Under the pieces are notes generated by a model. The model had not been told where the DNA came from. It saw only the letters and a program-made list of their open reading frames with translations, and did no database searches. 64,000 nt of DNA, taken from contig NZ_JAWRCU010000006.1 of the NCBI RefSeq assembly GCF_033542235.1, positions 310,001 to 374,000 on the forward strand, read 5' to 3'. This document shows positions 26,862 through 35,208 of the stretch, piece after piece. This DNA comes from JAWRCU01 sp033542235. Its GTDB lineage: Bacteria; Pseudomonadota; Alphaproteobacteria; Rhizobiales; Rhizobiaceae. Within the stretch, counting starts at the first letter, position 1. The number at the start of each line of letters is the position of its first letter. The position numbers and the translations under genes are program-made.

Positions 26862-27938
26862 TCAAGGGTCGGGGCGGTCCAGTCGGCCGCCGAGATTGTC
26901 GGCTTGCCGCGCGATCAATTGCGGGCGGAAGACCTCGGTGAGTTGCGCGGCATCGTCGCCGGCCATCAGCCGCAGCAGGAATTCGCCCAGTCGGCGGCCG
27001 AGCACTTCGATCGGCTGATAGAGCGTGGTGACGGGCGGGCTGAAATAGGCGCTGACGTTGATGTCGTCATAGGCAATCACGTCGACGTCCTCGCCGACCC
27101 GCAGGCCAAGCGCGCCGAGCGCCGACAGCACGCCGAGGGTGGTGGATTCATTGACGCAGACCAACGCCGTGGGCGGCTGGGGCAGACCTTGCAGCGCCAG
27201 CGTGCTGTCGCGGCCGAAGCGCGTGGAAAGATCACCGCCGGCGATCAGATCGAGCGGTGGTTCGAGCCCTGCCTCGCGGAAGGCCCGGACAAAGCCATCG
27301 ATCCTGTCGAGCGCGTAGGAGAAGCGCCGGTCGGCGTTGATCAGCGCGATACGGCAGTGGCCGCCGGCAATCAGTCGTGCGGTAGCCGCATGGGCTGCCC
27401 ATTCGTTGTCGACGTCGACATGAGCATAGACGAGCGGCTTTCTGCAACGGCCGAGCGAGACGAATGGGAAACCCGATTCCGTGAGCATGGCAACGCGCGC
27501 GTCGTCGGCCAGGACGCCGGAGAAGATCAGCCCGTCGGAGAGCTTCTGGTCGGCGACGCGGCGGGCAATCGCGCAGGCGTCGTCGAAAGAGCGGTAGCCA
27601 TGAACCGAGAGCTGGTAGTCGCTTCCGTCGAGCGCCTGGCTTATGCCACTCAGAATCTGCGTGTATTCGACGCCGTCCCACTCGTAGCCGGCCGCCGAGG
27701 TAAGTGGCATCAGCACCGCTGCCTGATAGGTCTTGCCGGTGCGCAGCGCCATGCCGCGCGCATTCGCCTGGTAACCGAGGTCTTTCGCCGCGGCGAGGAT
27801 GGCCTCGCGAGTCTGCTCGGTCACCACCGGCGAGCCGCGCAGCGCCTTGGAAATCGTGCCGATCGAAAAGCCGGTATGTGCCGCCAGCGTCTTGATCGTC
27901 GGCGAAAGCTGGCTCGCTGCGGTTTTGCCCTCAGCCAT
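26862..27938 (-). CDS. LacI-family transcriptional repressor
   Basis: 358 residues. The helix-turn-helix is slightly internal (IKTLAAHTGFSIGTISKAL, residues 15-33), followed by the hinge helix and a periplasmic-binding-like effector domain (LMPLTSAAGYEWDGVEY, DGLIFSG, IALINADRRFSYALDRIDGF, ALVCVNESTTLGVLSAL). It is the first gene of the unit with the binding protein, permease, glucosidase and SDR (18 bases before the binding-protein ATG). An A/T-rich palindrome with a central CG lies about 60 bases upstream of its ATG and is the expected autoregulatory operator. Confidence 0.9.
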   Translation of the reverse strand: MAEGKTAASQLSPTIKTLAAHTGFSIGTISKALRGSPVVTEQTREAILAAAKDLGYQANARGMALRTGKTYQAAVLMPLTSAAGYEWDGVEYTQILSGISQALDGSDYQLSVHGYRSFDDACAIARRVADQKLSDGLIFSGVLADDARVAMLTESGFPFVSLGRCRKPLVYAHVDVDNEWAAHAATARLIAGGHCRIALINADRRFSYALDRIDGFVRAFREAGLEPPLDLIAGGDLSTRFGRDSTLALQGLPQPPTALVCVNESTTLGVLSALGALGLRVGEDVDVIAYDDINVSAYFSPPVTTLYQPIEVLGRRLGEFLLRLMAGDDAAQLTEVFRPQLIARQADNLGGRLDRPDP

Positions 27939-27977
27939 CGCGCGTTCCCTCTCCTCTTAGAGTGGAATGTACCGGCC

Positions 27978-28016
27978 AATAAAAACGATTTCAACCGAAA
28001 TAAAAACGTTTTTATT
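27978..28016. promoter_or_regulatory. LacI-type operators in the promoter of the glucosidase operon
   Basis: A perfect 18-bp palindrome AATAAAAACGTTTTTATT (27999-28016) with the central CG typical of LacI-family sites, and an imperfect copy AATAAAAACGATTT at 27978-27991, 21 bases (two helical turns) away. They lie between the LacI gene and the convergent end of the large fusion gene, so they can only serve the LacI operon. Confidence 0.75.
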
Positions 28017-28056
28017 ATTGGACAAACCGACAGCTGGCTCGTCTGGGGTAGGCTCG

Positions 28057-31000
28057 CTACTCCTTTCCGGCCAGCACCGCTTCGAAAGTGTCTTCGAGGA
28101 CCGACAGCAAGTGGTCGGCGTTGGCTCGGGTAAAGATCATCGGCGGACGCATCTTGAGGACATTGTCATAAGGGCCTTCGGTGCCCATCAGCACACCGCG
28201 CGTCCGGGCGCCGTCGCATATCTTCTTGGCCAATGCGGTTGCCGGTTCCTTCGTGCGGCGATCAGCGACCAGCTCGATGCCGAGGAACAGCCCCATCCCG
28301 CGCACGTCGCCGATGGCCTCGTAGCGCTCCTGTATGTCGCGGAAACGCCGGATCAGATGGTGGCCGACGTCGAGCGCGTTGCGGCGCAGGTCGCCCTGTT
28401 CAATCACATCCAGCACCGCCAGTCCCGCCGCGCAGGACACCGGATTGCCGCCAAAAGTGTTGAAATATTCCATGCCGTTGTCGAACGAGGCGGCAACCTC
28501 GCGCGTCGTCACCAGCGCAGCCATAGGATGCCCATTGCCGATCGGCTTGCCCATGGTGACGATGTCGGGCACGACGTCCTGCGTCTCGAACGCCCACCAA
28601 TGGCTGCCGACACGGCCGAAGCCCACTTGCACCTCGTCGGCCACGCATAGGCCGCCGGCTCCGCGCACCATGGCATAAACCTCGTTGAGGTAGCCTTCCG
28701 GCAGGAAGACTTGTCCGGCGACACTGGGAATCGATTCGGCCATGAACAGCGCCGGGGCGCGACCCTGCGCGCGCATGGCGTCGATCTGTTCGGCGACGCT
28801 TGCAGCGAAGCGTTTGGCATGTTCCTCGACGGGCCAATCCTTTGGGGCGCGATAGCTATCGGGAATGACCGCCTCGAAGACGTGCGGCTTGCGCCCCTTG
28901 CCGCCCGTGCGCTTGTATTTATAGGGACTGAGGTCGATCAACTCCTGGGTCGTGCCATGATAGGCCCAGTCGAGGACTAAGGCGTCCTCGCGGCCGGTGT
29001 GGGTGCGCGCCAGGCGCAGCATCAGGCTGTTGGCCTCGCTACCCGAACAGGCGAAAGAGGCGACGCACAGCTCAGGCGGCAAGGTCGCCGTTAGCCGCTC
29101 GGCATAGGCGACGATGTTGTCGTGCAGATAGCGCGTATTGGTGTTGAGCCTGGAGGCCTGGCTGGCGATGGCCTCTACGACATGGGGATGCGCGTGGCCG
29201 AGATGGCAGACATTGTTGAAGCAGTCGAGATAGGCGCGGCCGCGGTCGTCGATGAGCCAGACGCCGTCGCCGCGTACGAATTTGATCGGTTCGGAGTAGG
29301 AGATCGACAGGTTGGGCAGCAATGTCGCCTTGCGCGCCGCAACGATCTCCGCCCGGCTGCGGCCGGTCTGCACGAAGGTTTCGGGCGGGATGCAGGCCAG
29401 TGCCGCCGCGTCGGGGAACAGCTCGCGCCAAACGTCCAGGTAGCGCGTCTCGCCGACACCCAGTATCGCGCGCGCCGACAGGCCAGTATCCGTTGAAATC
29501 TGCAGATGCAGATGCGGTGCCCAGCCGCCGTTTTCCAGGTATCCCCCCATTTCGCCGACAAGCGCGCCGGCGGCGAGCTTCTGGCCGGGCTCCAGCCGCG
29601 CGATCGCTTCATGGGCGAGATGCCCCCAGAGCGTGACGAAGGGCGGGCAGCCTTCGGGCTCGTGCAGCAGCGCCACCAGGCCGCCGTAGCCGAGCGTCTC
29701 GTGCTCGATCTCGACGCTCCTCACCGTGGCGGCGAGCGGCGTGTGGACCTTCGTGCCAGCCGGCATGAAAAGGTCGAGGCCGAGGTGGCGGTCGCGCCGC
29801 CCGCCCTCGAGGAAACGCGATCTGAACATATCGCCAGAATAGACGGTGCGCGCCTCGCCCCATGGCCCGATGCCAAGCGCAACGCCGGTTCGAGCCGCAT
29901 GCGCGTCCCACCAGGCGGAAGCTTTTTCAGGGTCCGCAGCCGCCGACGCCACAGTCATAGGATGGGCGGCGTCGCCATAGGGCACCAGCTCCTTGGTCAG
30001 CGTTGCCGGATGCGGATGCACGATGGGCGCCAGGCTCCTGGCGTTGCGGCCGATCCATTCCGCTACGGCGCTCGCGCCGGCCACCGCGTCGAAGCCGCAA
30101 GCATGGCGCAGGATCGCCGTGGCAAAGCGCGGGTTCATCGCATCCAGGCGCCGCAGCATGCGCCAGGCCGGCGCCTCGCTGATGGCCAGATAGGGGTTGT
30201 CGCCGACGCGGCTGCTGCGCGCCGCGGAAAGGGTCACGCTGATCACCAGCCGCGCCACGATAAGGTCGAACAGCAGGTCCAGCTCTTCCTCGCGCAAGGG
30301 ATACTGGGCGTGGAAACCGGCCGTGATATCGGCCGCGGCGCCGATGGGATCCTCATGATCGAGGATCGCATATGCGCAGGCCACCGCCAGTTCGGCGACC
30401 AGCACCGTGTGCAGCGCGTCGCCGAAGTCGATCATCCCGGCGACGCGATCGGGGCCGTCGGGATCGACCAGCACGTTCCAGTCGTTGGCGTCGTTGTGGA
30501 TCACCTGGGCCCGCAGGGCGGGCAGCCGGGGCTCCACCTCGGCGTCGAAGCGGTCGAGGAAGCGGGCCAGCAATGCCCGGTCGCCGGCATCGGCGACGTG
30601 AACGAGCCGCGCGCGGGCTTCGCCGGCGCGCCGCGCGTCCCAATCCAACTGGCGCAGTGCGCCCGGATGGATGAAGCCCTGCAGGGCGCTGTCCATGCGG
30701 CCGAGCATCTGGCCAAGGGAATTGAGCACGGCCGGCGTGCGTGCGCTCTCGGCCAGGGGGCGGCCCGGAAGCCAGGACACCATGCGCAGCGAATGACGGT
30801 CGCCGGACTCCGCGACGGCTGTCGCCAGCGCGGTTCCCGATGCCGCCTTGCGCAGGCGTGGCAGCGCGAGATCCGGGGCGACGGCCGCCAGATGGTCGAG
30901 CAACGCGGCCTGGAAAGCGCTTTCCAAGGCGGGCTCGCTGGCGTTGATGATCTTGAAGGTCCAGGTTTCGGTGCCGGAAACCAGCCGGAAATTCTGGTCG

Positions 31001-31182
31001 CGTTCGCTGTCAAGAGGGCTGAGTTCGCCCTGCAGGCCGAAATGTTCCCTGGCGAGCCGAGCGGCTTGGTCGAGCGGGAAAGCGGGCGCGGGATGGTGGA
31101 TATCTGTCATCGGGTCTGCCGAGGCTGCTGGCGGGTTGGGAAAATTGGTGGATAGTTTTGCACGGCCATGCAAATCAGACAT
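28057..31182 (-). CDS. Three-domain fusion: APH-type kinase, M23 peptidase-like domain, class III aminotransferase/phospholyase
   Basis: 1041 residues (an ATG at 31110 would give 1017). Residues 40-370 form an aminoglycoside/choline-kinase-type domain with catalytic loop VIHNDANDWNVLVD (228-240) and DFG-like MIDFGDALH. Residues 440-565 form an M23 LytM-like domain with zinc ligands His466, Asp470 (RHLGLD) and His559 (PHLHLQI). Residues 615-1041 form a class III PLP aminotransferase with GSEANSLML, DEVQVGFGRVG and the PLP Lys879 (VTMGKPIGNGHP). The outer domains resemble human hydroxylysine kinase (AGPHD1/HYKK) and the phospholyases AGXT2L1/2 (ETNPPL/PHYKPL), so one chain may phosphorylate and then eliminate phosphate from an amino alcohol. 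It is divergent from an Lrp regulator. Confidence 0.85.
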   Translation of the reverse strand: MSDLHGRAKLSTNFPNPPAASADPMTDIHHPAPAFPLDQAARLAREHFGLQGELSPLDSERDQNFRLVSGTETWTFKIINASEPALESAFQAALLDHLAAVAPDLALPRLRKAASGTALATAVAESGDRHSLRMVSWLPGRPLAESARTPAVLNSLGQMLGRMDSALQGFIHPGALRQLDWDARRAGEARARLVHVADAGDRALLARFLDRFDAEVEPRLPALRAQVIHNDANDWNVLVDPDGPDRVAGMIDFGDALHTVLVAELAVACAYAILDHEDPIGAAADITAGFHAQYPLREEELDLLFDLIVARLVISVTLSAARSSRVGDNPYLAISEAPAWRMLRRLDAMNPRFATAILRHACGFDAVAGASAVAEWIGRNARSLAPIVHPHPATLTKELVPYGDAAHPMTVASAAADPEKASAWWDAHAARTGVALGIGPWGEARTVYSGDMFRSRFLEGGRRDRHLGLDLFMPAGTKVHTPLAATVRSVEIEHETLGYGGLVALLHEPEGCPPFVTLWGHLAHEAIARLEPGQKLAAGALVGEMGGYLENGGWAPHLHLQISTDTGLSARAILGVGETRYLDVWRELFPDAAALACIPPETFVQTGRSRAEIVAARKATLLPNLSISYSEPIKFVRGDGVWLIDDRGRAYLDCFNNVCHLGHAHPHVVEAIASQASRLNTNTRYLHDNIVAYAERLTATLPPELCVASFACSGSEANSLMLRLARTHTGREDALVLDWAYHGTTQELIDLSPYKYKRTGGKGRKPHVFEAVIPDSYRAPKDWPVEEHAKRFAASVAEQIDAMRAQGRAPALFMAESIPSVAGQVFLPEGYLNEVYAMVRGAGGLCVADEVQVGFGRVGSHWWAFETQDVVPDIVTMGKPIGNGHPMAALVTTREVAASFDNGMEYFNTFGGNPVSCAAGLAVLDVIEQGDLRRNALDVGHHLIRRFRDIQERYEAIGDVRGMGLFLGIELVADRRTKEPATALAKKICDGARTRGVLMGTEGPYDNVLKMRPPMIFTRANADHLLSVLEDTFEAVLAGKE

Positions 31183-31256
31183 CCGGCAAAGCGCCGGCCC
31201 GGCCGGCAGTCTGACGAGATCAACCGGCGTATTGCCGGCGCGGCAAGGAGCCAGGG

Positions 31257-31691
31257 GTGAAGCAGCCGGATGTGAAGGATCAGGAAATTCTCGCCATCCT
31301 GTCGAAGGAGGCGCGCATACCGCTGAAGGCGTTGGCCGCCCGCGTCGGCCTTTCGCGCAGTGCTGCCAGCGAGCGGGTGGCTCAGTTGGAGCGCGCCGGC
31401 GTGATCCGCGGCTACCGGGCCGATATCGGCCAGTTGGACAGGGACGTCATTCGCGCCTTTCTGCTCGTCACGCTGGCACGCACACCCTCGATGAGCATCC
31501 TAGACAAGCTTGCCGGCTACGCGGAGGTGCGACGCGTGTCGTCGATCAGCGGCCAGCTCGATCTGGTCGTCGAAGTCGAGGTGCCGTCAATCGACCGACT
31601 GAACAATTTGCGTGACAATATCGCCAGCGGCGAGGCCGTTCAGGATCTCACCACGCTGATTGTGCTGCGCAGGGACATAGACCGAGTCTAG
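31257..31691 (+). CDS. Lrp/AsnC-family transcriptional regulator
   Basis: 144 residues from a GTG preceded by AGGAG. N-terminal HTH (DQEILAILSKEARIPLKALA, ARVGLSRSAASERVAQLE) and C-terminal RAM ligand domain (VIRAFLLVTLARTPSMSILD, VSSISGQLDLVVEVEV). It is transcribed away from the kinase-aminotransferase gene across a 74-base gap, so it most likely controls that gene in response to its amino-acid substrate. Confidence 0.9.
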   Translation: MKQPDVKDQEILAILSKEARIPLKALAARVGLSRSAASERVAQLERAGVIRGYRADIGQLDRDVIRAFLLVTLARTPSMSILDKLAGYAEVRRVSSISGQLDLVVEVEVPSIDRLNNLRDNIASGEAVQDLTTLIVLRRDIDRV

Positions 31692-31718
31692 TAGGCAGCT
31701 ACAAGTTGAGGATCACCC

Positions 31719-31789
31719 TTTTTGGAGAGAACTTTCCCGTAGCGACGTCAAAATTCTGCAAAAATGCAGGTTCGGATGCCTCGTGAAAG
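31719..31789. repeat. Intergenic repeat, copy B
   Basis: Counterpart of 22173-22240 in the same orientation, with the shared blocks AGAACTTTCC, GTCAAAATTCTGC and CCTCGTGAAAG. It lies between the 3' ends of the Lrp and LysR genes. It is not a simple terminator: the shared blocks are not self-complementary. Confidence 0.6.
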
Positions 31790-31792
31790 GCT

Positions 31793-32635
31793 TTAATGAG
31801 CGACCGCCTTGAGGCCGCGCAGTGCATCCTGCACGGCGGCCCTCGATGCCCCGGATTCCGGATAGACGGCGTAGGCCGGATAGGTGAACTCCGGGGCCCC
31901 GGCGACCAGTTCCAACTCGCCAGCCTCGATATGCGGCTTCACGGCGCCCCTGCGGAAGAAGCCCATGCCGCCCGCACGCAGGATGTAATTCAAGCCCAAT
32001 GGGCCGAGACCGACAAACAGCCCGGGCTCGCCGAATGCCGCCGGTCCAAAGCCGCGGGGAGCCGCGAACTGCGGTCCCCAATCGACGTGGACATAGTCCG
32101 GATTCTCGGCCTCCCCGTCCTTTGCGGTTTTGCGGACCAGGACGAGCTGCTCTTCCTCGATCAGTTCCACCCTGAATCCAGGCAGGAGCTGGGGTGCATA
32201 GAGGACCGCGACGTCCAGCACCCCGGTCCTCAGTTGCTCGAGCAGCTGGTCGGGCACGCCGACATGCGCATGGATCGCGATCTTCGGCTGCTCTTTCTTC
32301 ATCCAGACGAGCCAGTCGAGCAGCAGCGGGTTCCAAAGGCTGAGCTCACCGCCCAGCGCCACGACGCTGGAGCGTCCCGGCGGGATCGTCAGCTGCTGGC
32401 GAGCGCGCTCCCAGATCTGGACGAAGGATTGGGCAAAGCGCTCGAACTCGCGTCCTGCCGCCGTCAACGTCGCGCCGTTGCGGTTTCGTACGAAGAGCTG
32501 GCGGCCGAGCTCCTCCTCGAGTGTGCGGATGCGAGCGCTCACGGTCGTCTGTGTCACGTGGAGGCGGTCGGCCGCCTTCAGAAAACTGCCGGTATGGACG
32601 ATCTCGAGAAAGGTTCGAGCCCGGTCGATATCCAT
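31793..32635 (-). CDS. LysR-family transcriptional regulator
   Basis: 280 residues. The winged HTH (MDIDRARTFLEIVHTGSFLK, AADRLHVTQTTVSARIRTLE) is intact, followed by a substrate-binding-like effector domain (about 88-280). Lys residues and the PYAVYPESG-type end are in family range. Usual LysR targets are divergent, which here would be the 5-formyl-THF cyclo-ligase gene, but no palindromic LysR box is evident in the 110-base gap. The effector is unknown. Confidence 0.88.
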   Translation of the reverse strand: MDIDRARTFLEIVHTGSFLKAADRLHVTQTTVSARIRTLEEELGRQLFVRNRNGATLTAAGREFERFAQSFVQIWERARQQLTIPPGRSSVVALGGELSLWNPLLLDWLVWMKKEQPKIAIHAHVGVPDQLLEQLRTGVLDVAVLYAPQLLPGFRVELIEEEQLVLVRKTAKDGEAENPDYVHVDWGPQFAAPRGFGPAAFGEPGLFVGLGPLGLNYILRAGGMGFFRRGAVKPHIEAGELELVAGAPEFTYPAYAVYPESGASRAAVQDALRGLKAVAH

Positions 32636-32745
32636 GGCGCGTCACTCTTCAGTGCAATATTTTTGCACCGATATAGCATCTAATTCCGTTTGCCTTCTTC
32701 TTTCGCAACGCGCACGCTGCATTTGTGATCAGTCGGATTCCCACA

Positions 32746-33372
32746 ATGCCAAGCGAAAACGCGGAATACGCATCGCCACCCTGCTTCATGCACGAACTGG
32801 AGCCGGGCTATCGCTCGGATGCGTGGACTGACGTCTCGAGATGGCGGAAGGCGGAGCGCAAGCGACTGATCGATGAGCGCCTGGCGCTGCCTGCGGAGGA
32901 CCGGGAATTCCGGTCCGGCCGCATCGCCGACAAGCTCGACACGGCCGTCGGCAAGGTCAGCGGACGCATCGTCGGCACATATTGGCCGTTCCGTGGCGAG
33001 CCTGACCTGCGCAACTGGGGCATCAAGGTCATCGAGCGCGGCGGACGCATCGCACTGCCGGTCGTCATCCAGAAGGGGTTGCCTCTCGAATACAGGATCT
33101 GGGCGCCAGGCGATCCGCTCGAACGAGGCGTCTGGAATATTCTAGTTCCCGCCTGCGGACCCGCAGTGCAGCCCGACATCGTGATTGCGCCGGTCGTCGG
33201 CGCCGATGACGAGAATTATCGCCTGGGTTACGGCGGCGGCTTCTTCGATCGCACGCTTGCCGCAATGTCGAGAGCGCCTATAAAGATCGGCGTCGGCTAC
33301 GCTGAGAGCAGGATACCAACGATTTATCCCCAGCCGCACGATGTCCCCATGGACATGATCGTCACGGACTGA
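32746..33372 (+). CDS. 5-formyltetrahydrofolate cyclo-ligase family protein
   Basis: 208 residues from ATG 32746; a GTG at 32725 and ATG at 32788 are alternatives and no ribosome site decides between them. The enzyme converts 5-formyl-THF to 5,10-methenyl-THF with ATP. The start has the basic Arg/Lys helix (WRKAERKRLIDERL) and the C-terminus the diagnostic LGYGGGFFDRTLA and IGVGYAESRIPTIYPQPHDVP. The family block for nucleotide binding (GTYWPFRGEPDLR) is present. Confidence 0.87.
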   Translation: MPSENAEYASPPCFMHELEPGYRSDAWTDVSRWRKAERKRLIDERLALPAEDREFRSGRIADKLDTAVGKVSGRIVGTYWPFRGEPDLRNWGIKVIERGGRIALPVVIQKGLPLEYRIWAPGDPLERGVWNILVPACGPAVQPDIVIAPVVGADDENYRLGYGGGFFDRTLAAMSRAPIKIGVGYAESRIPTIYPQPHDVPMDMIVTD

Positions 33373-33479
33373 TCGCAAAGACACAGGCAAGGCCTGGTTC
33401 CCCACCACGACGACGGGCCAGAGGACGCCGTCCTGTTTCGAGACCGCCGAGCCTGCCAGGCTAAGAAGGGCAGGAAGCG

Positions 33480-35072
33480 ATGTCGGACGCAACAGCCGCA
33501 GAAGGTCCCAGGCCGGACTTCGTGACGCGCTGGCTGTTTTCAACCAATCACAAGGACATCGGGACGCTCTATCTCATCCTGTCGATGCTGGCGGGCATTC
33601 TCGGCACCGGCCTGTCCGTCGCCTTGCGCATGGAACTGCAGGAGCCCGGGCTCCAGATCTTCACCGATCCGAACCTCTACAATGTCGTGGTCAGCGCGCA
33701 CGGTCTGGTGATGATCTTCTTCGTCATCATGCCGGCGCTGATCGGCGGCTTCGGCAACTGGTTCGTGCCGATCATGATCGGCGCCCCGGACATGGCGTTC
33801 CCGCGCATGAACAACATCTCGTTCTGGCTTCTGGCCACGTCGCTCTGCCTGTTCATCCTGTCGCTGTTCATTCCGGGCGCCTCCGGATCGACCGGCCATA
33901 GCGGCGGCTGGACGCTCTATCCGCCCTATTCGACCGATGGCCAGCCGGGTCCAGCGGTCGACCTCGTCATTCTGTCGCTACATCTGGCGGGCGCATCCTC
34001 GATCCTCGGCGCCATCAACTTCATCACAACGATCCTCAATATGCGCGCGCCGGGCATGACGATGCACAAGATGCCGCTCTTCGCCTGGTCGATGCTGGTG
34101 ACTGCTTTCTTACTGCTGATGGCTCTGCCGGTGCTCGCCGGCGGGATCACGATGCTTTTGACCGACCGCAACTTTGGCACGACCTTCTTTTCACCCGCCG
34201 GCGGCGGGGACCCGCTCCTCTTCCAGCACCTGTTCTGGTTCTTTGGCCATCCGGAAGTCTACATCATGATCCTGCCGGGCTTCGGGATCATCAGCCACGT
34301 CATCTCGACCTTCTCGAAGAAGCCGATCTTCGGCTATCTGGGCATGGCCTATGCCATGGTGGCGATCGGCGTGATCGGCTTCGTAGTGTGGGCGCATCAT
34401 ATGTACACGGTGGGCCTGTCGGTCGATTCCCAGCGCTTTTTCGCGTTCACCTCCATGGTCATCGCTGTGCCGACCGGAATAAAGGTCTTCTCGTGGCTGG
34501 CGACGATGTGGGGCGGCTCGATCACCTTCAGGACGCCAATGCTTTGGGCGACCGGCTTCGTGCTGCTCTTCACCATCGGTGGCATGACCGGTGTCATCGT
34601 TGCCAATCCAGGCGTCGACCGCATGATGCAAGACACCTACTTCGTCGTGGCGCATTTTCACTACGTGTTGTCGCTCGGGGCCGCCTTCGCGATCTTCGCG
34701 GGCTTCTACTACTGGTTCCCGAAGATGACCGGCTACATGATGAGCGAGACGCTCGGGCGGATCCACTTCTGGCTGACTTTCATCGGCGTCAACCTCGTCT
34801 TCTTCCCGCAGCACTTCCTTGGGCTCGCCGGCATGCCGCGCCGCGTCGCCGACTATCCCGACGCCTTCGCCGGCTGGAACTTCGTCTCGTCCATCGGCTC
34901 CTATATTTCGGCCGCCGGCCTCGTCGTTTTCTTTTTCGCGGTGGCGGAGGCGTTTGCGCGCAGGCGCGTTGCCGGAGCCAATCCATGGGGCGAAGGAGCG
35001 ACGACGCTCGAATGGACGCTCCCCTCGCCCCCGCCCTTCCATCAATTCAATTCCCTGCCTCGCATACGTTGA
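33480..35072 (+). CDS. ctaD: Cytochrome c oxidase subunit I (haem-copper oxidase, A-type)
   Basis: 530 residues, twelve predicted helices. Low-spin haem ligands His74 (VSAHGLVMIFF) and His394, high-spin haem ligand His392 (VVAHFHYVLS), CuB ligands His257, His306 and His307 (GHPEVY, WAHHMYTVG), the D-channel Asp104 (GAPDMAFPRMNN), Glu259 and K-channel Lys335 (TGIKVFSWL) are all present, so the subunit should be able to pump protons. No subunit II, III or assembly gene is adjacent, so it must pair with subunits encoded elsewhere or be a second isoform. Confidence 0.92.
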   Translation: MSDATAAEGPRPDFVTRWLFSTNHKDIGTLYLILSMLAGILGTGLSVALRMELQEPGLQIFTDPNLYNVVVSAHGLVMIFFVIMPALIGGFGNWFVPIMIGAPDMAFPRMNNISFWLLATSLCLFILSLFIPGASGSTGHSGGWTLYPPYSTDGQPGPAVDLVILSLHLAGASSILGAINFITTILNMRAPGMTMHKMPLFAWSMLVTAFLLLMALPVLAGGITMLLTDRNFGTTFFSPAGGGDPLLFQHLFWFFGHPEVYIMILPGFGIISHVISTFSKKPIFGYLGMAYAMVAIGVIGFVVWAHHMYTVGLSVDSQRFFAFTSMVIAVPTGIKVFSWLATMWGGSITFRTPMLWATGFVLLFTIGGMTGVIVANPGVDRMMQDTYFVVAHFHYVLSLGAAFAIFAGFYYWFPKMTGYMMSETLGRIHFWLTFIGVNLVFFPQHFLGLAGMPRRVADYPDAFAGWNFVSSIGSYISAAGLVVFFFAVAEAFARRRVAGANPWGEGATTLEWTLPSPPPFHQFNSLPRIR

Positions 35073-35089
35073 CAGCAGGTCGAGACGAA

Positions 35090-35116
35090 CGAGGTGCCGA
35101 CTGAAAAGGCACCTCG
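35090..35116. terminator. Hairpin after the cytochrome oxidase gene
   Basis: A 9-bp perfect stem (CGAGGTGCC / GGCACCTCG) with a 9-base loop, 18 bases after the ctaD stop. No run of T follows, so it may work as a weak or factor-assisted terminator. Confidence 0.5.
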
Positions 35117-35208
35117 CCTAAAGATAGGTCAGCAACACTGTCTTTGGTTGCGATGACCCTGCCTGCGCTATATGCAGATGCCTCATAACAATCCAACTCT
35201 CAGGAGCC

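Noticed and set aside
29506..31155. 549-codon open frame on the + strand opposite the kinase-aminotransferase fusion
   Set aside because: No domain; the reverse strand carries three complete catalytic domains.
31202..31239. GCCGGCA ... TGCCGGC inverted repeat before the Lrp gene as operator
   Set aside because: GC-only arms 24 bases apart in a GC-rich genome are likely by chance; Lrp sites are usually AT-rich.
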